DNA of 64,000 bases, taken from the NCBI GenBank assembly GCA_021234155.1, contig JAJEKV010000645.1, positions 62,001 through 126,000 on the forward strand, written 5' to 3'. Positions 1 through 11,748 of this stretch are shown here, piece by piece. The notes beneath the pieces are model-generated. The model was not told the DNA's origin. It was given only the letters and a program-made list of their open reading frames with translations, and did no database searches. The position numbers and the translations under genes are program-made. Within the stretch, counting starts at the first letter, position 1, and every line of letters starts with the position of its first letter. The DNA is from Isoetes taiwanensis. Taxonomy: Eukaryota > Streptophyta > Lycopodiopsida > Isoetales > Isoetaceae.

Positions 1-1400
1 AAAGCCATACCTTAAAGCTTCATTAAAAGCTCAAAGAATTTTTGCATGCACTTGTTCTCCTCCCCACTTTAGCAATTCTATCGCAAAGCCTTCACCATCT
101 CTTGCCTTCCCATTGGCAAGCTTTGAGAGCATATTGTACATCTACCGGGCATTGAATATATCAAAGAACATCTTCCCTATTATTTCCATAGGCTCGCCTC
201 CCTTAAACCGCGGGTACAACTCTCTAACAAAATCCAAAAGTTCATCCCTATTAAAAGCTCCCCGTGCAATAGGGGGGGTGTTTCATTCTTCTCCAAAATG
301 TACTAGGGCAATTATTTATTTCAATAAACAATTTCTCCCGCCAACGATTTCAATTCTATTGCTTTTGCTTTGTCACCGCTTAAATACCGCTTTTGCTTTC
401 GCTTTCTCCAAAGACTCGGTATACATCATGCTTTGTCACGCACATTCCTCATCCCACCACTCCGGTTTTTCTCGCTTTAGATTTCTTAGTCTGCCTAAAA
501 TACTCCAAGATGCCTACTTCTAATAGAGTTTTCTATAAGAAGCTCATTTTTTCCAGATAAAGTATCCGCAGTGGGAAGCATTGGGAAGACCTTCTCCACC
601 ATATCCTCGCAAAATCTCTTGCTTTATCACATTTGTTTGAGGCGGCCAATTGCTAATGTGATGTTGTGGACTCAATTTGCATTTGTACATGTATTTTAAA
701 TCTCAAAGCCGATGGTCCGATTTCGCTTCAACAGCCTATATGAAAGTCTTGTACTACCTTCTTTGCTAGCTGTTCTCCCAATAAATAGTCCACTACACCG
801 GTACCTGGGTGTATGCATGTAAAAAAGATCCGTAAGGTGAAAACAACGCTAAAACCATTATAAACGACTAACTCCAATGACAATCGGTGGCCTATATTAT
901 TCTCCCTTTTATCTTCGTGAGCATCTAATCCAACCCGGCCCATAAGATCCCTCGCAGCCCATCTCTCGGGCAAACCTATAAGTCTTGTATGCCTTCTACA
1001 TGAATATTTGTTGCCTCGCCACGCGCCATTAAAATCTCCCTCAAAATAAACACTTGCCCTTTCTTTTTAAATTGTAAACGCCCAAATCTAAATTCAAAAG
1101 TGGATCAAGAAGACATGGACCTCCATGGACGATATATGACTATCCAAAGGCTACAAAAATAAACGCATGCCTAAGAACATTGAGAGGCATCCTTTGATTT
1201 CCAGCCATATATATTGGTTAAATTTGCATACCTTCACAATACTTACATTTCTCGTGAATTGCATTTCTGGATGTAAATGTGCTATGCCTCCAAAACCTCT
1301 TCCACGCCCCGCCCTTTCTAATTTCCATGCATTGAAGCAAAGTAAATCCTCGTGAATCTCCTAACTGGGCCGTTTTCATGTTCCCATGTTTCCAATAAAA
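1..1400 (-). mobile_element. Decayed LINE (endonuclease to start of RT), minus strand, cut by window edge
   Basis: Reading the minus strand from high to low coordinates gives the order of a LINE ORF2 in several broken frames. Near 1,230-1,330 there is an APE-endonuclease-like stretch GGIAHLHPEMQF. Near 970-1,040 comes GDFNGAWRGNKYSCRR, the GDFN catalytic loop. At 728-973 an open stretch holds DKRENNIGHRLSLELVVYNG and a VVDYLL motif. At 441-472 is KPEWWDEEC, the linker between endonuclease and RT. At 36-120 is IELLKWGGEQVHAKIL, the block just before RT. Frames change several times and stops occur, so it is dead. The RT core would lie outside the window to the left. Region 1,400-2,190 shows no firm coding signal; the open frame 1,218-1,739 on the minus strand partly overlaps the endonuclease in a wrong frame. 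Confidence 0.75.
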
Positions 1401-2199
1401 TAAGCACATCAAGATCGATAGCATTTGCTCAGAATCCACTCGCTTTTCCTCATTGAACTGCTTATATTCCATGCCATGAACCTGAGGTCTGCGAATCCCT
1501 ATGCTAGTACTGCTGCACCTCCAGCCTCTTTGATCCATACTTTGCCTCTTTGAAGAAAAGCATGTTTTCCTGTTGCTTTTAATTCCTTCAACTGAGCGAG
1601 CTGCCGGCGGTGTTCTTCTTGTTGTTGCATGTTTATATAGTATCCTATAATAAAGTGGTGGGCCAATGGTTTGATCGTCAACGTATCCAAAGAGCATCTT
1701 TTCGATGTCCCCAAGGTTAGAATCTATAGATTGAATCAATCATTTTCAAATAAATTCAAATACTCTTAAAACGTATTTGCTTATTATGTTACATTTGACT
1801 ACCTACCTTATTTGGTTGTTTTAGCTTGTCAAGTTGTCCAATAATATGGAACATGCATTTGCACATGTACCTTGGCCTACTTTTCGCTTAAAAAATCTTA
1901 AAAATTTGGCTTCCTTTTTGAATTGTTCTTTGAAAAATATACAAAAGTCATAGTATGGTAAAAATCACATCTAAGATCTTATCCTTTAAGAATTGAATTG
2001 AATAGAATACTGAGAACAGACATGCCATCAACAAACAATCACCGGTTATTTAATGAAAACAATCTTGCATTATAGAGGAAATGTTTCAGCATTACAAATA
2101 GGAATACCAGGTTAGAAACACTCTATACAAGTGTTTTTTGGGAGGGCGCAAATCAAACACCTCATCCCATCTGATCTCTCTGGTTAGATGGTGAGACCA

Positions 2200-3302
2200 T
2201 TAAAACTGTTCTCCACTGAAAGTTTGCCCAAATTGCCAATTGGCTGGTGCCACGTTATACGACGTAACGGTCCTACCATCGCTAGTTGTAACCTGGAAAG
2301 CAAGACTCTGGCCATCAAGAAATGCATTGCTCTGCCAATTCTGGCCCCAGTTTCTGGACATTGGCTGCCATCCAGTTTTTGAGCCTTTAATTGACACAGC
2401 ATGTACATCTCCTGCACCTCCCACATTGGTCACCAAAACAAGGTTGAAGTATGAATGCCCATTGATGGTGAATCTAATTCCTCCCTTCTTCACACATGAA
2501 ACCCTGGTAATTTGTTAACTTAATCAGAAAAATTTTCCAAACATTTCAACATGTAGGCCTAGTATGTATGCAATGAAACACATCTTTTCCAAACATTCAA
2601 ACCGTACACATGTAATGCATAATGCTATAACTCACCTTCTGTATTGAACAGGAACAATGCCTCCCCTGTACTTGCCAATCTGTTCAAAGGCTGGTTGAGC
2701 CATGTCAAAGTGCTGTAGTGGAGGATTGCACCATCCGCCGTTGTTGTTTGGAAGCTGAATTTGGAGGACAGAAATTGGTTGCTGTCACAACAATTGAGGG
2801 ATTACCAGGCACACACCATTCTGGATCTGCACTGGAATCACACCTCATTTCAAAGCATGCACCACATGATAAGCCACCATTGAATAGGGCTGTACTCAAG
2901 GCTGCATTGTTAATGCCGTAACCCTGGCTGTAAAGATTACCATATCCACAAGCTCCTCCTGCAACCAGAGACATTCTAAAATCAACTCACAGTTTTATGC
3001 TGTATATCAATTAAAAAAAGAGCATGAATGTTATTTTATAGGAGAATATGAACGTTGGCAACATACCCATGGTCCCAGAGGCATCACTTCCGCCATAGAA
3101 TGTAGCATGAGCATTGTTCCAGCCACTCTGAGCAAGAGTTTTCTGGCCTAGAGTGATAATAGCAAGCCAAAAGCTCAAAAGCAAAGCCCTGCAAAGAAGG
3201 AACAAAAGATTAAACATATCCCAATGAAGCATAATGCCAGACAAGAAGCCTCCTAAGCAAATATCTAGAAATTTGGTCAGGAGAAGCAGAAGATGCTTAC
3301 AT
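2200..3302 (-). CDS. EXPA: Alpha-expansin gene with an apparent 2-nt frameshift in coding exon 2
   Basis: Alpha-expansins are secreted proteins that loosen cell walls without hydrolysis. Reading down the minus strand, coding segments are 3302-3301 (AT of the start codon), 3188-3067, 2958-2636 and 2503-2200. Each junction has GT at the donor and AG at the acceptor. The first segment gives a 20-residue hydrophobic signal peptide ([20 protein letters not shown]), then [15 protein letters not shown]. Exon 2 has [21 protein letters not shown] and TATNFCPPN, and in another frame [18 protein letters not shown] with the family HFD motif. Exon 3 has GGIRFTING, the Trp-rich [17 protein letters not shown] and [12 protein letters not shown], the normal C terminus. 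The frame breaks at about 2,750-2,762, where two bases are missing compared with the plus-strand paralogue; total coding length is 751 nt. Splice sites, TATA box and the rest of the frame are intact, so this is either a very young pseudogene or a sequence error. Start choice: the split ATG gives a leader exactly as long as that of the paralogue. Confidence 0.88.
3189..3300 (-). other. Intron splitting the start codon of the minus-strand expansin
   Basis: On the minus strand the sequence reads ...ATACAAT then GTAAGC, and 112 bases later CTTCTTTGCAG then GGCTTTGCTTTTG. Removing this segment joins AT to G and creates ATG GCT TTG, the first codon of a textbook expansin leader. Without splicing, translation could still begin at an ATG inside the segment and run through in frame, which would give a longer leader (for example from MFNLLFLLC). 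Both donor and acceptor match consensus and the acceptor is preceded by a pyrimidine-rich stretch. Confidence 0.6.
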
Positions 3303-3374
3303 TGTATCTCCTATTCAAGGAAAGAACAGAAGAGGCAAAAAAGATTTGATAGGTAATGAAGAAGGGGCAGCAGG

Positions 3375-3383
3375 CTTATATAG
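3375..3383 (-). promoter_or_regulatory. TATA box of the minus-strand expansin
   Basis: The minus strand reads CTATATAAG here, about 75 nt upstream of the AT of the split start codon. That would put transcription start near 3,345-3,350 with a short 5' leader. The plus-strand expansin has the same motif in its promoter. Confidence 0.6.
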
Positions 3384-4170
3384 TCTAGAAATACCATTAT
3401 TTTTTTGAATAGTTTGACATGTGGTGTTGGTTAGAAAATACACAGCATCATGCTGAACCAAGGTAGTTGAGGAGGACCCAGTAACAGACAGGCCATGTGC
3501 AAGAATTTACAATCAAAGACGGGGGCCAAAAAGTACTTGCAATGCAAAGCAAATGGCAATTTGCAAAGGCCCATATGTGCAACTTGAATAGGGCAAAAGG
3601 AAACAAGATCAGCAAGTTAGTCATAAACTGGGCCCTGCTTTCTATGTGGGGGCGCATGATGACAGATATGGCACCGCAAAAAACAAGGCAGCATCAAATA
3701 ATCCTACAATGATAGAGCAAATATGCAGGGTTCTGGGGAGACTAACCGCCATGAAATGAAGCCGACTTGCATGAGAAATAGCGGACTGCAAATCGGGCCG
3801 CCGGAACACAGTGCCGTGGGGTTTAAGGCCTGCCATGGATCTGCAGCTGCGCCGTAGTTCGTGGACCATTTTTTTGCTGCAAATAGACCTCCTTTACTCT
3901 CCGTGTTGCTCTTGTCAGGCTTCAGGCAGACATGTGGAACACATTGCCCACATATACATACAACAAGACTAATCCACAAGTTCAAATTCCAGTTCTGATA
4001 GTTGAGAGCTGCCTGCCATTGCCAAGTCGTTCGACAGAGCTTCGACGTGATGGACACAGAGACGTAAATAAAGCTGATTTTTGGCATACAACCTCTAACA
4101 ATATATTGTACAAGGTAACGCCATGGATAGGTTCAATATTTTAGGCCAAATTGTCCTCTTAATAATAATA
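3384..4170. other. Upstream region of the minus-strand expansin, no gene seen
   Basis: Promoter-side sequence of the expansin. Short open frames exist on both strands but none has recognisable motifs or a credible start. I see no conserved element beyond the TATA box. Confidence 0.4.
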
Positions 4171-4171
4171 A

Positions 4172-4245
4172 TATATAACTAGTAAACTAGTAAAAGAATG
4201 TCCTGGTATATATAACTAGTAAACTAGTAAAAGAATGTCCTGGTA
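4172..4245. repeat. 37-bp tandem duplication
   Basis: The block containing TATAACTAGTAAACTAGTAA followed by AAGAATGTCCTGG occurs twice with a 37-base step. The copies are identical, so the duplication is recent. Confidence 0.9.
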
Positions 4246-4249
4246 GGGT

Positions 4250-6840
4250 ATGGTCGCCTGCCGCCGCGGACCCCACCTCGAGCGACTCGGCAAACCCCCG
4301 TCCCCTACCGGTTATCGCCAAAGCAGCCATGGGTATCCCCCGCCCATGGGTATCGGGCCGCAAAGAAGGAAGGTTGAGGCCGCAAGGAGGAAGGTCGAAG
4401 GGAGCAGCCGCCAAGAGGGCACAAGCTAACAGTGGAGGAGAGAGAGATGAGGAAGTTGGTCGATGCAAGGGAAGCCGCAAGTGCCGCGAAGGCTTGTGGA
4501 GTTTATGTACCCAAGGGGATGTCTAGAGTGGCATCCATATTTGGTTTTCAAAGGGTGTTGAGCGAGGAGGTTAAGACAAGAAGATTAGGTGTGAGGAATG
4601 TGCTTAGGATTAGACAAGGGTTAAGTCCACTTGGGGCACCCATTGTCAGAATCGACGCCCCTGTGAATTGACTGTGCTCTTCAACCTCGCCAGACTCGCT
4701 TAGTCCCTCGCGGTAGACCGAACTCCCAACCATTGGATGATGCCGATGAAGAGCAAGTCATGTGCGTTTAGATGACACACATATTATCTTTGGGTGATCT
4801 TGGTCATGAGCATCACGTAAGTATCGAGGGTTGCATACCTCTTGTTAGGCCTCAGAGCAAAACCCAATCAACACACTCAATTCCCCAATGAAGAGGTGGG
4901 ACTTGCCTCGCTCCGCCCACGTTAATACGTCTTGACATTGGTCCGCGAACTCAATGAGACCGACACCTGTGGATGGGTGAACTATGCCATGCACCAATTC
5001 AGGGACCCGAGCATGACCAAAGTTCTTTGCAATAGACAAGGCAAGGATTATCGTGGAAATGGTGGAAATTGGGGTAGACCCCGGAATTGTGAGCATGGCA
5101 AAGGAGATGGATGTTGGGTTTGTAAGGATATGGAGGGCCGACATGGCTCGAGTCACCCAAACCAAACCAAGGTTTGGGGAGGGGACCTCATTCATAGCTA
5201 CACCTACCGATAGCTGTGTATGTTTGGTCACGTTGTAATCTTAATATTCGGGTTCACCTTTTATTTGCTTAATTGCTATTAACAGATTAATGTGCACAGT
5301 ATCCTAAGACTCTGATGAAACCCAAGACAATTAAGCATGTCGACAACTCATTGTACATAATATATGAAGGAAAATAGTGAACTTGTTGTACAAGATTTAT
5401 GGCTAAGATAGTGAATCGATTAAAATAGTGATTGTTGCACATTCGGGCTGTTGCATGGACCCGGCTAATTTAACACAACCATAAATAAATAAAAGAGAAG
5501 TGAACATAAACAATGAGCAAAGAATGAACCGCAAATGTAAAGGAAGAAAAATGGATCATTCCATTACACAAAAATAATGTTCAGACAAAATTGAGCCCCT
5601 CAAAGCCGCGACAAAATATGCCCTCAAGGGCCGCTTCACAACATGAAGGAAGAGGAGGCGCAGGATCGCCCGTGGGGCCTTTTGCATAAAGGGGCAGCAA
5701 AGAAAATTAACCAACTGGCTTTGGAATAGCACATGGTCGCCTTCTTCTGATTACGATTTGGCAGTTGATCGTCGGGCCTTAACGAGCCCGGCCAACTTGA
5801 GAGACTATTTCGGGCGATACTCGACGCCGATGTAAGAACCGACAACCGTTGTGATCTCTCACGGGTCACCAAACGCCTTTAATCCCTAAAAGAGTTAGGA
5901 GTGGTAGAGGTCGAGGAGGAGCTAACAGTGGAGGATGGCGCCTTCGAGTATGAAGCTCTCTTGACGGATCATACCCGCCACCCTCACTATGTCCCACCCT
6001 CCCGCCGACCCTCGATAATCGGGTTCGTCAGGCATCCATGGCTTCTAAACCCCTCGTAGAATAATAAACGATAAAGCACAAGATCAATGGAAGATAAGAA
6101 ACAAAACATATCGTAACCCGAGAACATACCCCACGCCGTAAACCCGGATGCTTGAAAGGAAATGGCGATCTTCCCCGCCGACGCTTCAATTTAAGGGGGC
6201 TTAATCGCAATGATGGGCCAGATTTCAAGAATCTCGCCCATGTACCAATTAATTGGCATCCGGGACATGGCCGTGAAATGTTCGGGCCAAATTGGGTGAA
6301 GAATTGGAGTTAGAGGGAGAAATTCGCCCAATTCGCGGAAGCGGGCCAAAAGACCAACGGTTACCGCTGGCGGTACCTCAACGCCGGTACCATACGTGAC
6401 AGTAGCCGGGCGATCTAGACCTCGTGATACTGCACCTAGGCCCGCCACTAATAATGAGATGTGGCCTCTCAAGGGGAGCGGGGCTGGCGTGTGATCCAAA
6501 GAATTGCGCCGATAGGTGGCAACATGTAGCGCTGCGCGTGGCACCTCCTCCCGCTTAGCACGCCATAAAGGCCGCTAAAGAGGGCCTCTGCACCGGGAAG
6601 TGTGGTTTGGGACAGCGCAGGGTGGACGTTTGACCCCCCTTTAGGCCACCATAACTTCGATGGAGATTGAATTTCGAAAATTGTCTTCGGGAAATTGTTG
6701 AGGACAACATTAGGTATCCCAATAAATTGACAGATCGAAATTTGGGTGAAAACCGGGTGTTTAAGGACAATTTGCCCCTTAAGTCGCTTTAACATGGCTG
6801 CACCATACCCTATATGTTTTTACCGCTTTTAACGCTCAGA
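4250..6840. other. GC-richer region without a recognisable gene
   Basis: Base composition rises sharply relative to the flanks. Open frames at 4,432-4,671 (plus), 4,845-5,231 (minus) and 6,191-6,795 (minus, overlapping frames) are visible but I recognise no family motif and codon continuity is poor. The most likely explanation is an old retroelement body, as other GC-rich islands here are transposon-derived. Confidence 0.35.
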
Positions 6841-6947
6841 TGTGACAACTTCACGGCAAAGACGCCTTGATATTAAAAAAAAGACATATTTGCATTTGTT
6901 ATTTGAAATTGTCTCATGACAGTATTATCAATGTATAAACTTTGCGT

Positions 6948-8530
6948 TTATCAATTTTAATAGAGAAAATAATGCTTTATAAGGAAGGTGGGGGGTAATT
7001 AATTTTCCTCTAAAGACGAAAAGTTGAAAGGCAGATCCAAAACTTATGCTCAAAATGTCATCCTTAGTAGTTAAGCATATCAACAAAAAATAGGTATAAA
7101 ACTGTGAAACACAAAATTTTGTCCTGGTTCCTTGGCGTGCTTTAGTTCATGATGGCACTCTAAATATGCATCTCCACTTGGCGCATGTCACCAAGGGCTT
7201 AATGTTGTACTTTTATGGATACTCTCATGACATAACTTTACCTCTCCTACAGATAACATCTTAGCCAGGGTTTAAAGCACTACATTATCCAATGGTAAAT
7301 ATGTAACCAGTGTTGCCGCGCTAATGTCATGGCTTGTGTTTTTACTTGTCCTTTAATTATATTTATAAGTATTTTTGTTTGCATTTATCGATTTTAATAG
7401 AGAAAATAATGTTTTATAAGGAAGGTTGTGGGTAATTAATTTACCTCTAAAGACGAAAAATTGAAAGGCGGATCCAAAACTTATGCTCAAAATGTCACCC
7501 TGACAAGTAATCAAGTACATCAACAAAAAATAGGTACATAGATGCAAAACACAAAATTTTATCCTGGTTCCTTGAAATATCTTAGTTCATGATGGAACTG
7601 TAAATATGCATCTTTACATGGCGCACATCACCAAAAGGGCCTAATTTGTACTTTTATGGATGATCCTATGATATATCTTTACCTCTCCTACAGATAACAT
7701 CTATCCAATAATAAATGTGTACTCGGTGTTGCTGTGCTAATGTCATGGCTTGTGTTTTTACTTGGCCTTTAATATCCATATGTGGAACTATTCACAACAC
7801 CACAGATTGATGCTTGCAAGAATGGTCATGATTTGCTTTTGTATTTTTGTTGCATGGGTAACATAAAACATTAGAGGTAATACTAATAAACGTGTGCCCG
7901 GCATTGCCAGCTAATGTCCTGACATATGTTTTTACTCAGCTTTTAACGTCCGTATGTGCAATTTCCATCAACATCACATCTTGATATTTGCAAGAATAGA
8001 CATTATTTGCTGTTTATCGATTTTAGAAGAGAAAATAAAATGTTTTATAAAGAAGGTGGGGGGTAATTAATTTGCCTCTAAAGATAAAAAATTGAAAGGC
8101 AGATCCAAAATGTATGCTCAAAATGTCACCCTTAAAAGTAGTTTACATCAATAAAAAATAGGTACAAAAATCTAAAACACAAAATTTTGTCCTGGTTTGT
8201 TGGCGTACTTTAGTTCATGATGGAACTCTAAATATGCGTCTCCACATGACGCACATCGCCAAGGGTCTAATTTGTACTTTTATGGATGCTCCCATGATAT
8301 CTTTACTTCTCCTACAGATAACATCTTAGCCGAGGTAAAAAGCACTACATTATCCAATAGTAAATGTGTACCCGGTGTTGCCGCACTAATGTCCTGGCTT
8401 GTGTTTTTACTTGGCCTTTTATGTCCATATATGGAACTACACACAACACCACGATTGATGCTTGCAAGAATGGTCATGATTTGCTTTTGTATTTTTTGTT
8501 GCATGGGTAACATAAAACATTAAAGGTGAT
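6948..8530. repeat. Tandem array of about 0.45-0.6-kb units, three copies
   Basis: Units begin with the shared block TTATCGATTTTAATAGAGAA at about 6,948, 7,385 and 8,010. Each continues through GGTAATTAATTT, GAAAGGCAGATCCAAAA, CACAAAATTTTGTCCTGGTT, a CTCCTACAGATAACATCT segment and a CTAATGTC-TGGCTTGTGTTT segment. The middle unit carries an additional half copy of the 3' part (7,871-7,990). Copies differ by scattered substitutions and small indels, so the array is older than the short perfect duplications nearby. No coding signal. Confidence 0.8.
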
Positions 8531-9396
8531 ATGATACATGATCTTTTATCAACATAGAAAAGCAATTGTTATTGCAAGAGCCACTAAATCGACACATCAT
8601 CTCTATAAAAGCATGGACCAATACTCCATAGCTAGGATTTCCAAATCCCAAGGATCTCTACGCCGGCCATACAATGGAGAAGTCACAAATGAAAATGATA
8701 ATTGAAAATAACCCCAATTGGAAGAATTCCATCCCGATTGAAGCCCTGTTGTTGAATCTTTTTCTTCCGAATTGTTCCTAGTTCGGTCCATAAAATTTGT
8801 CCGTCCATTTGATGCATTAGTTAAAGAAGAAAATTCATCAAGCTAGGCCTATGGACCTTTCACTCTCCTTTGGCATAGAAACTAGGTAGATTTTTTTCAT
8901 CAATGATACTCTATCTACAACGGCTATCTTGCATCATGAAGCCATCTCCAATTCCTTTCTTTGATTTTTGCATCTTTAACCAAATTATCATGTTCCCATG
9001 AGAGCCCCGACTTCAAAGCAATGGACATGGACTTTCAAAAATTGCAACAAGATTTTAGAAAAATCAAAGTTCGACCTAAGTTGTCTCTAGTTAGGCAAAA
9101 CATTCATGGTAGTATAGGATGCATAATGCAAACATTTAATAAGGTTAAGTTGTTAAGTAAGAACTCTATGAATATGTCTTTGATAAAATTCTAGGCACCA
9201 AGCATAATGAATTGCTCAATATTGCCAGTTATAAGCACATTCTACTCCACACGCCACTTTGAAAAATTGAAAGACATTACCCTCCAACCCCACCCCCTCC
9301 CCCCAAAAAAAAAAAGGAAGCCACCACCACCTCGTGCATTAGTCTAAAAATGCTGAAGAATGGCACATGAAATAATGAAATGGGAGGACACACATT
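8531..9396. other. AT-rich stretch, nothing recognised
   Basis: No coding, RNA or transposon signal that I can support. A short C/A homopolymer pair lies at about 9,295-9,317. Confidence 0.3.
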
Positions 9397-9605
9397 GTAT
9401 TTTGGGCTTGTAAAACCTGTCCTGGCTAGTTAAGCCCACGTCTTGGTCAAGGCCGATTTATCTTGATAACATCTTGACCTGTATATGAGATACATAGATA
9501 GTATTTTGGGCTTGTAAAACCTGTCCTGGCTAGTTATGCCCATGTCTTGGTCAAGGCCAATTTATCTTGATAACATCTTGACATTGTATATGAGATACAT
9601 AGATA
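9397..9605. repeat. 104-bp tandem duplication
   Basis: A segment starting GTATTTTGGGCTTGTAAAAC and ending in GAGATACATAGATA is present at 9,397-9,500 and again at 9,501-9,605. The copies differ by a few substitutions and a one- to two-base indel. Confidence 0.88.
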
Positions 9606-10216
9606 GTATATTCGGACATTGAAGTACTTCTTTGAGGTCAAATGTGCATGTTGCGTTTGTAAAGATATGAATTCTATCCGGGTTTATTTGTACATGAAAT
9701 TAGCAGATGTTCTGATGAATATGATGTGAATTTATTTGATTTGTATATGCACACAGATGTTTTCAACAAACATGCTCTCCGTAAATACAATAGAGAATAT
9801 GCATGCATATCTTTGATTCTTCAGATGTAATAATTTGTATATAATTCGCATGTTTTCAATGAATTGCTCTCTGTAATACAACGGAAACATGCATGCATGA
9901 GTGATTTTTCAGAAGTAATAATTTGTATATAACTTGCATGTTTCCGGCATACAAAAAAATGTTGATTCTCATTATACAATGCACATAACCATCATATCTC
10001 AATATTCCAAAAGTAAGGATTTTCAGCTGTCCGGATATAAAGTGCATTGCAAAGCTTCTAGTTTATAGAAACAATGTTAAGGCATCCTGGATTGTTTTCT
10101 CTTAAAATGCCATGAATACATTTGAACACCTCAGAGCATGTTGGCATCAGTTTCAGGATCTGGATTTCTCCGCATAATTGCCCTTCAGAATGATGCTGAT
10201 ATTCAAATTTTTTTAT

Positions 10217-11640
10217 TCATGACCAAAAGCAGCTAGATTTGATCTTGAAATATGTTTTTATAAATCCGGCATGTCCAACTATAGGACTATGATGTGTGTC
10301 ATGGAGGATAAGCTTTTGAACCCCTAAAGTTTCTGGCACACATAATTTTTTCTTGTAATAAAGGAGCTTGTCTTCCTTTTTGTAATGACGGAAAGTTTCA
10401 CGCTCTTTATCCATCATGGCTTTCTTACATAAGCTTTGCCAAATCTCATAAAATTTAGGATCGGTCGGAAGAGCTTGCTCAATTGTCTTCCCAAACTCAC
10501 TAGTGAGCATGGAGATAGCATTACAATGCATGCATGTGACAAAATGGTGCCTAGAAAGGGCATGGGCAACAACATTATGCTTGCCCGGCTTATACACAAC
10601 CTCAAAATCATATTCCTCCAATAATTCCATCCATCTACATTGACGGAGACCGAGGTGGGTTATGTGAAGATATATTAGAGACTTTGATGATCTCAGGTCC
10701 AACTGGAATCTCCTTCCAAGAAGATAATGTCTCCACTCGCAAAGGCCGCACAAACGACAAGCAATTCTTGATCAAGTGTTGGGTATTCTTTGCTCGCCTT
10801 CATTCATCTTTTGGAGTCATAAGTTTATAACCCTTCCTCTTGCATTAAGACGCTTCCAAAGAGCTATCTTCCATCGACATCGCTGGCAACCCACTTATCC
10901 TTTTGAGGTTTCAACAAGGTAAAATGGAGCAAAGGGTCAATGCTTCCTTCAATTGCCGGAATTCGGACCGACTTTCTCCTTCCAATGTGTCATCTAGTCC
11001 TTGACTTTTTCATTTTTGTGAGCTAATCAAGAGGGGGGGGCAGCCATCTTGGCGTAAATCCTTAACAAATTTTCTATAATATCCCGCCAAACCCAAAAAA
11101 CTTCCTCGCATCCAAACATTTGTAGGAGTGGACTAGTCTTTAATCGCCTCAATCTTAGCCGGATCTCGTGAAAGTACGATCATCGTAAAACAATTTGTCC
11201 CAAGTATTTCAATTTAATGGTGGCAAATTTGCACTTGGAGAACTTCGCAAATAGCTGATGGCATTGCAACTTCGTAGAAGGCTAAACGAAGATGGCATGT
11301 TCATGGTCCTTCAAGGTCTTACTTTAAATAAGGATGTCATCAAAGAAGATGATGAAAATTCATCCGAGATAGTCATGGAAGACATCGCTCATTAACCGCA
11401 TAAACGTGGCGAGGGCATTGGTTGGCTCAAAGGGCATAACCGCGGAATTCATAATGCCCATAGGGGTCCCGGAAGTCAATTTGTGGATATCTTCTTCCTT
11501 GATTCTTATTCGGGTGATATCCCCGATTGAAGGTCGATCTTGGAGAAGTATCTAGCTCCTTGCATCGATAAGCCGCAGTAGAGCATATCGATTCTTAATA
11601 CTATGCGTGTACCTCTTGTTAAGGGTCTACCAATCTCTGT
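10217..11640 (-). pseudogene. Ty3/gypsy retrotransposon pol remnant (RT, RNase H, start of integrase)
   Basis: The minus strand, read high to low, gives a gypsy pol order. Near 11,330-11,450 a broken RT frame reads VMPFEPTNALATFMRLMSDVF then FDDILI, the catalytic Asp pair, followed by SKTLKDHEHA. Near 10,760-10,860 is an RNase H stretch, SVLMQEEG and KEYPTLDQELLVV. The frame open from 10,753 to 10,217 continues with EWRHYLLGRRF, RQCRWMELLEEYDFEVVYKP and GKHNVVAHALSR, the RNase H tail. It ends in the integrase zinc-binding motif: HDTHHSPIVGHAG, then KTYFKIKSSCFW. Stops and frame shifts separate the blocks, and protease, gag and the integrase core are not seen. No LTRs were found around it. It is a truncated, inactive copy. 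Confidence 0.85.
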
Positions 11641-11748
11641 ACATATTGGCATTAACAGGATCAAATTGATCCTTAAAATGAGAGACAGGCATCTCTGTAC
11701 ATATTGGCATTAACAGGATCAAATTGATCCTTAAAATGAGAGACAGGC
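11633..11748. repeat. Perfect 58-bp tandem duplication
   Basis: The block beginning ATCTCTGTACATATTGGCAT and ending GAGAGACAGGC occurs at 11,633-11,690 and 11,691-11,748 without a mismatch. It sits at the 5' edge of the gypsy remnant. Confidence 0.95.

Noticed and set aside
4845-5231. 128-codon open frame on the minus strand
   Set aside because: No recognisable domain, no credible promoter, lies in a GC-rich region of probable transposon origin where chance frames are long.
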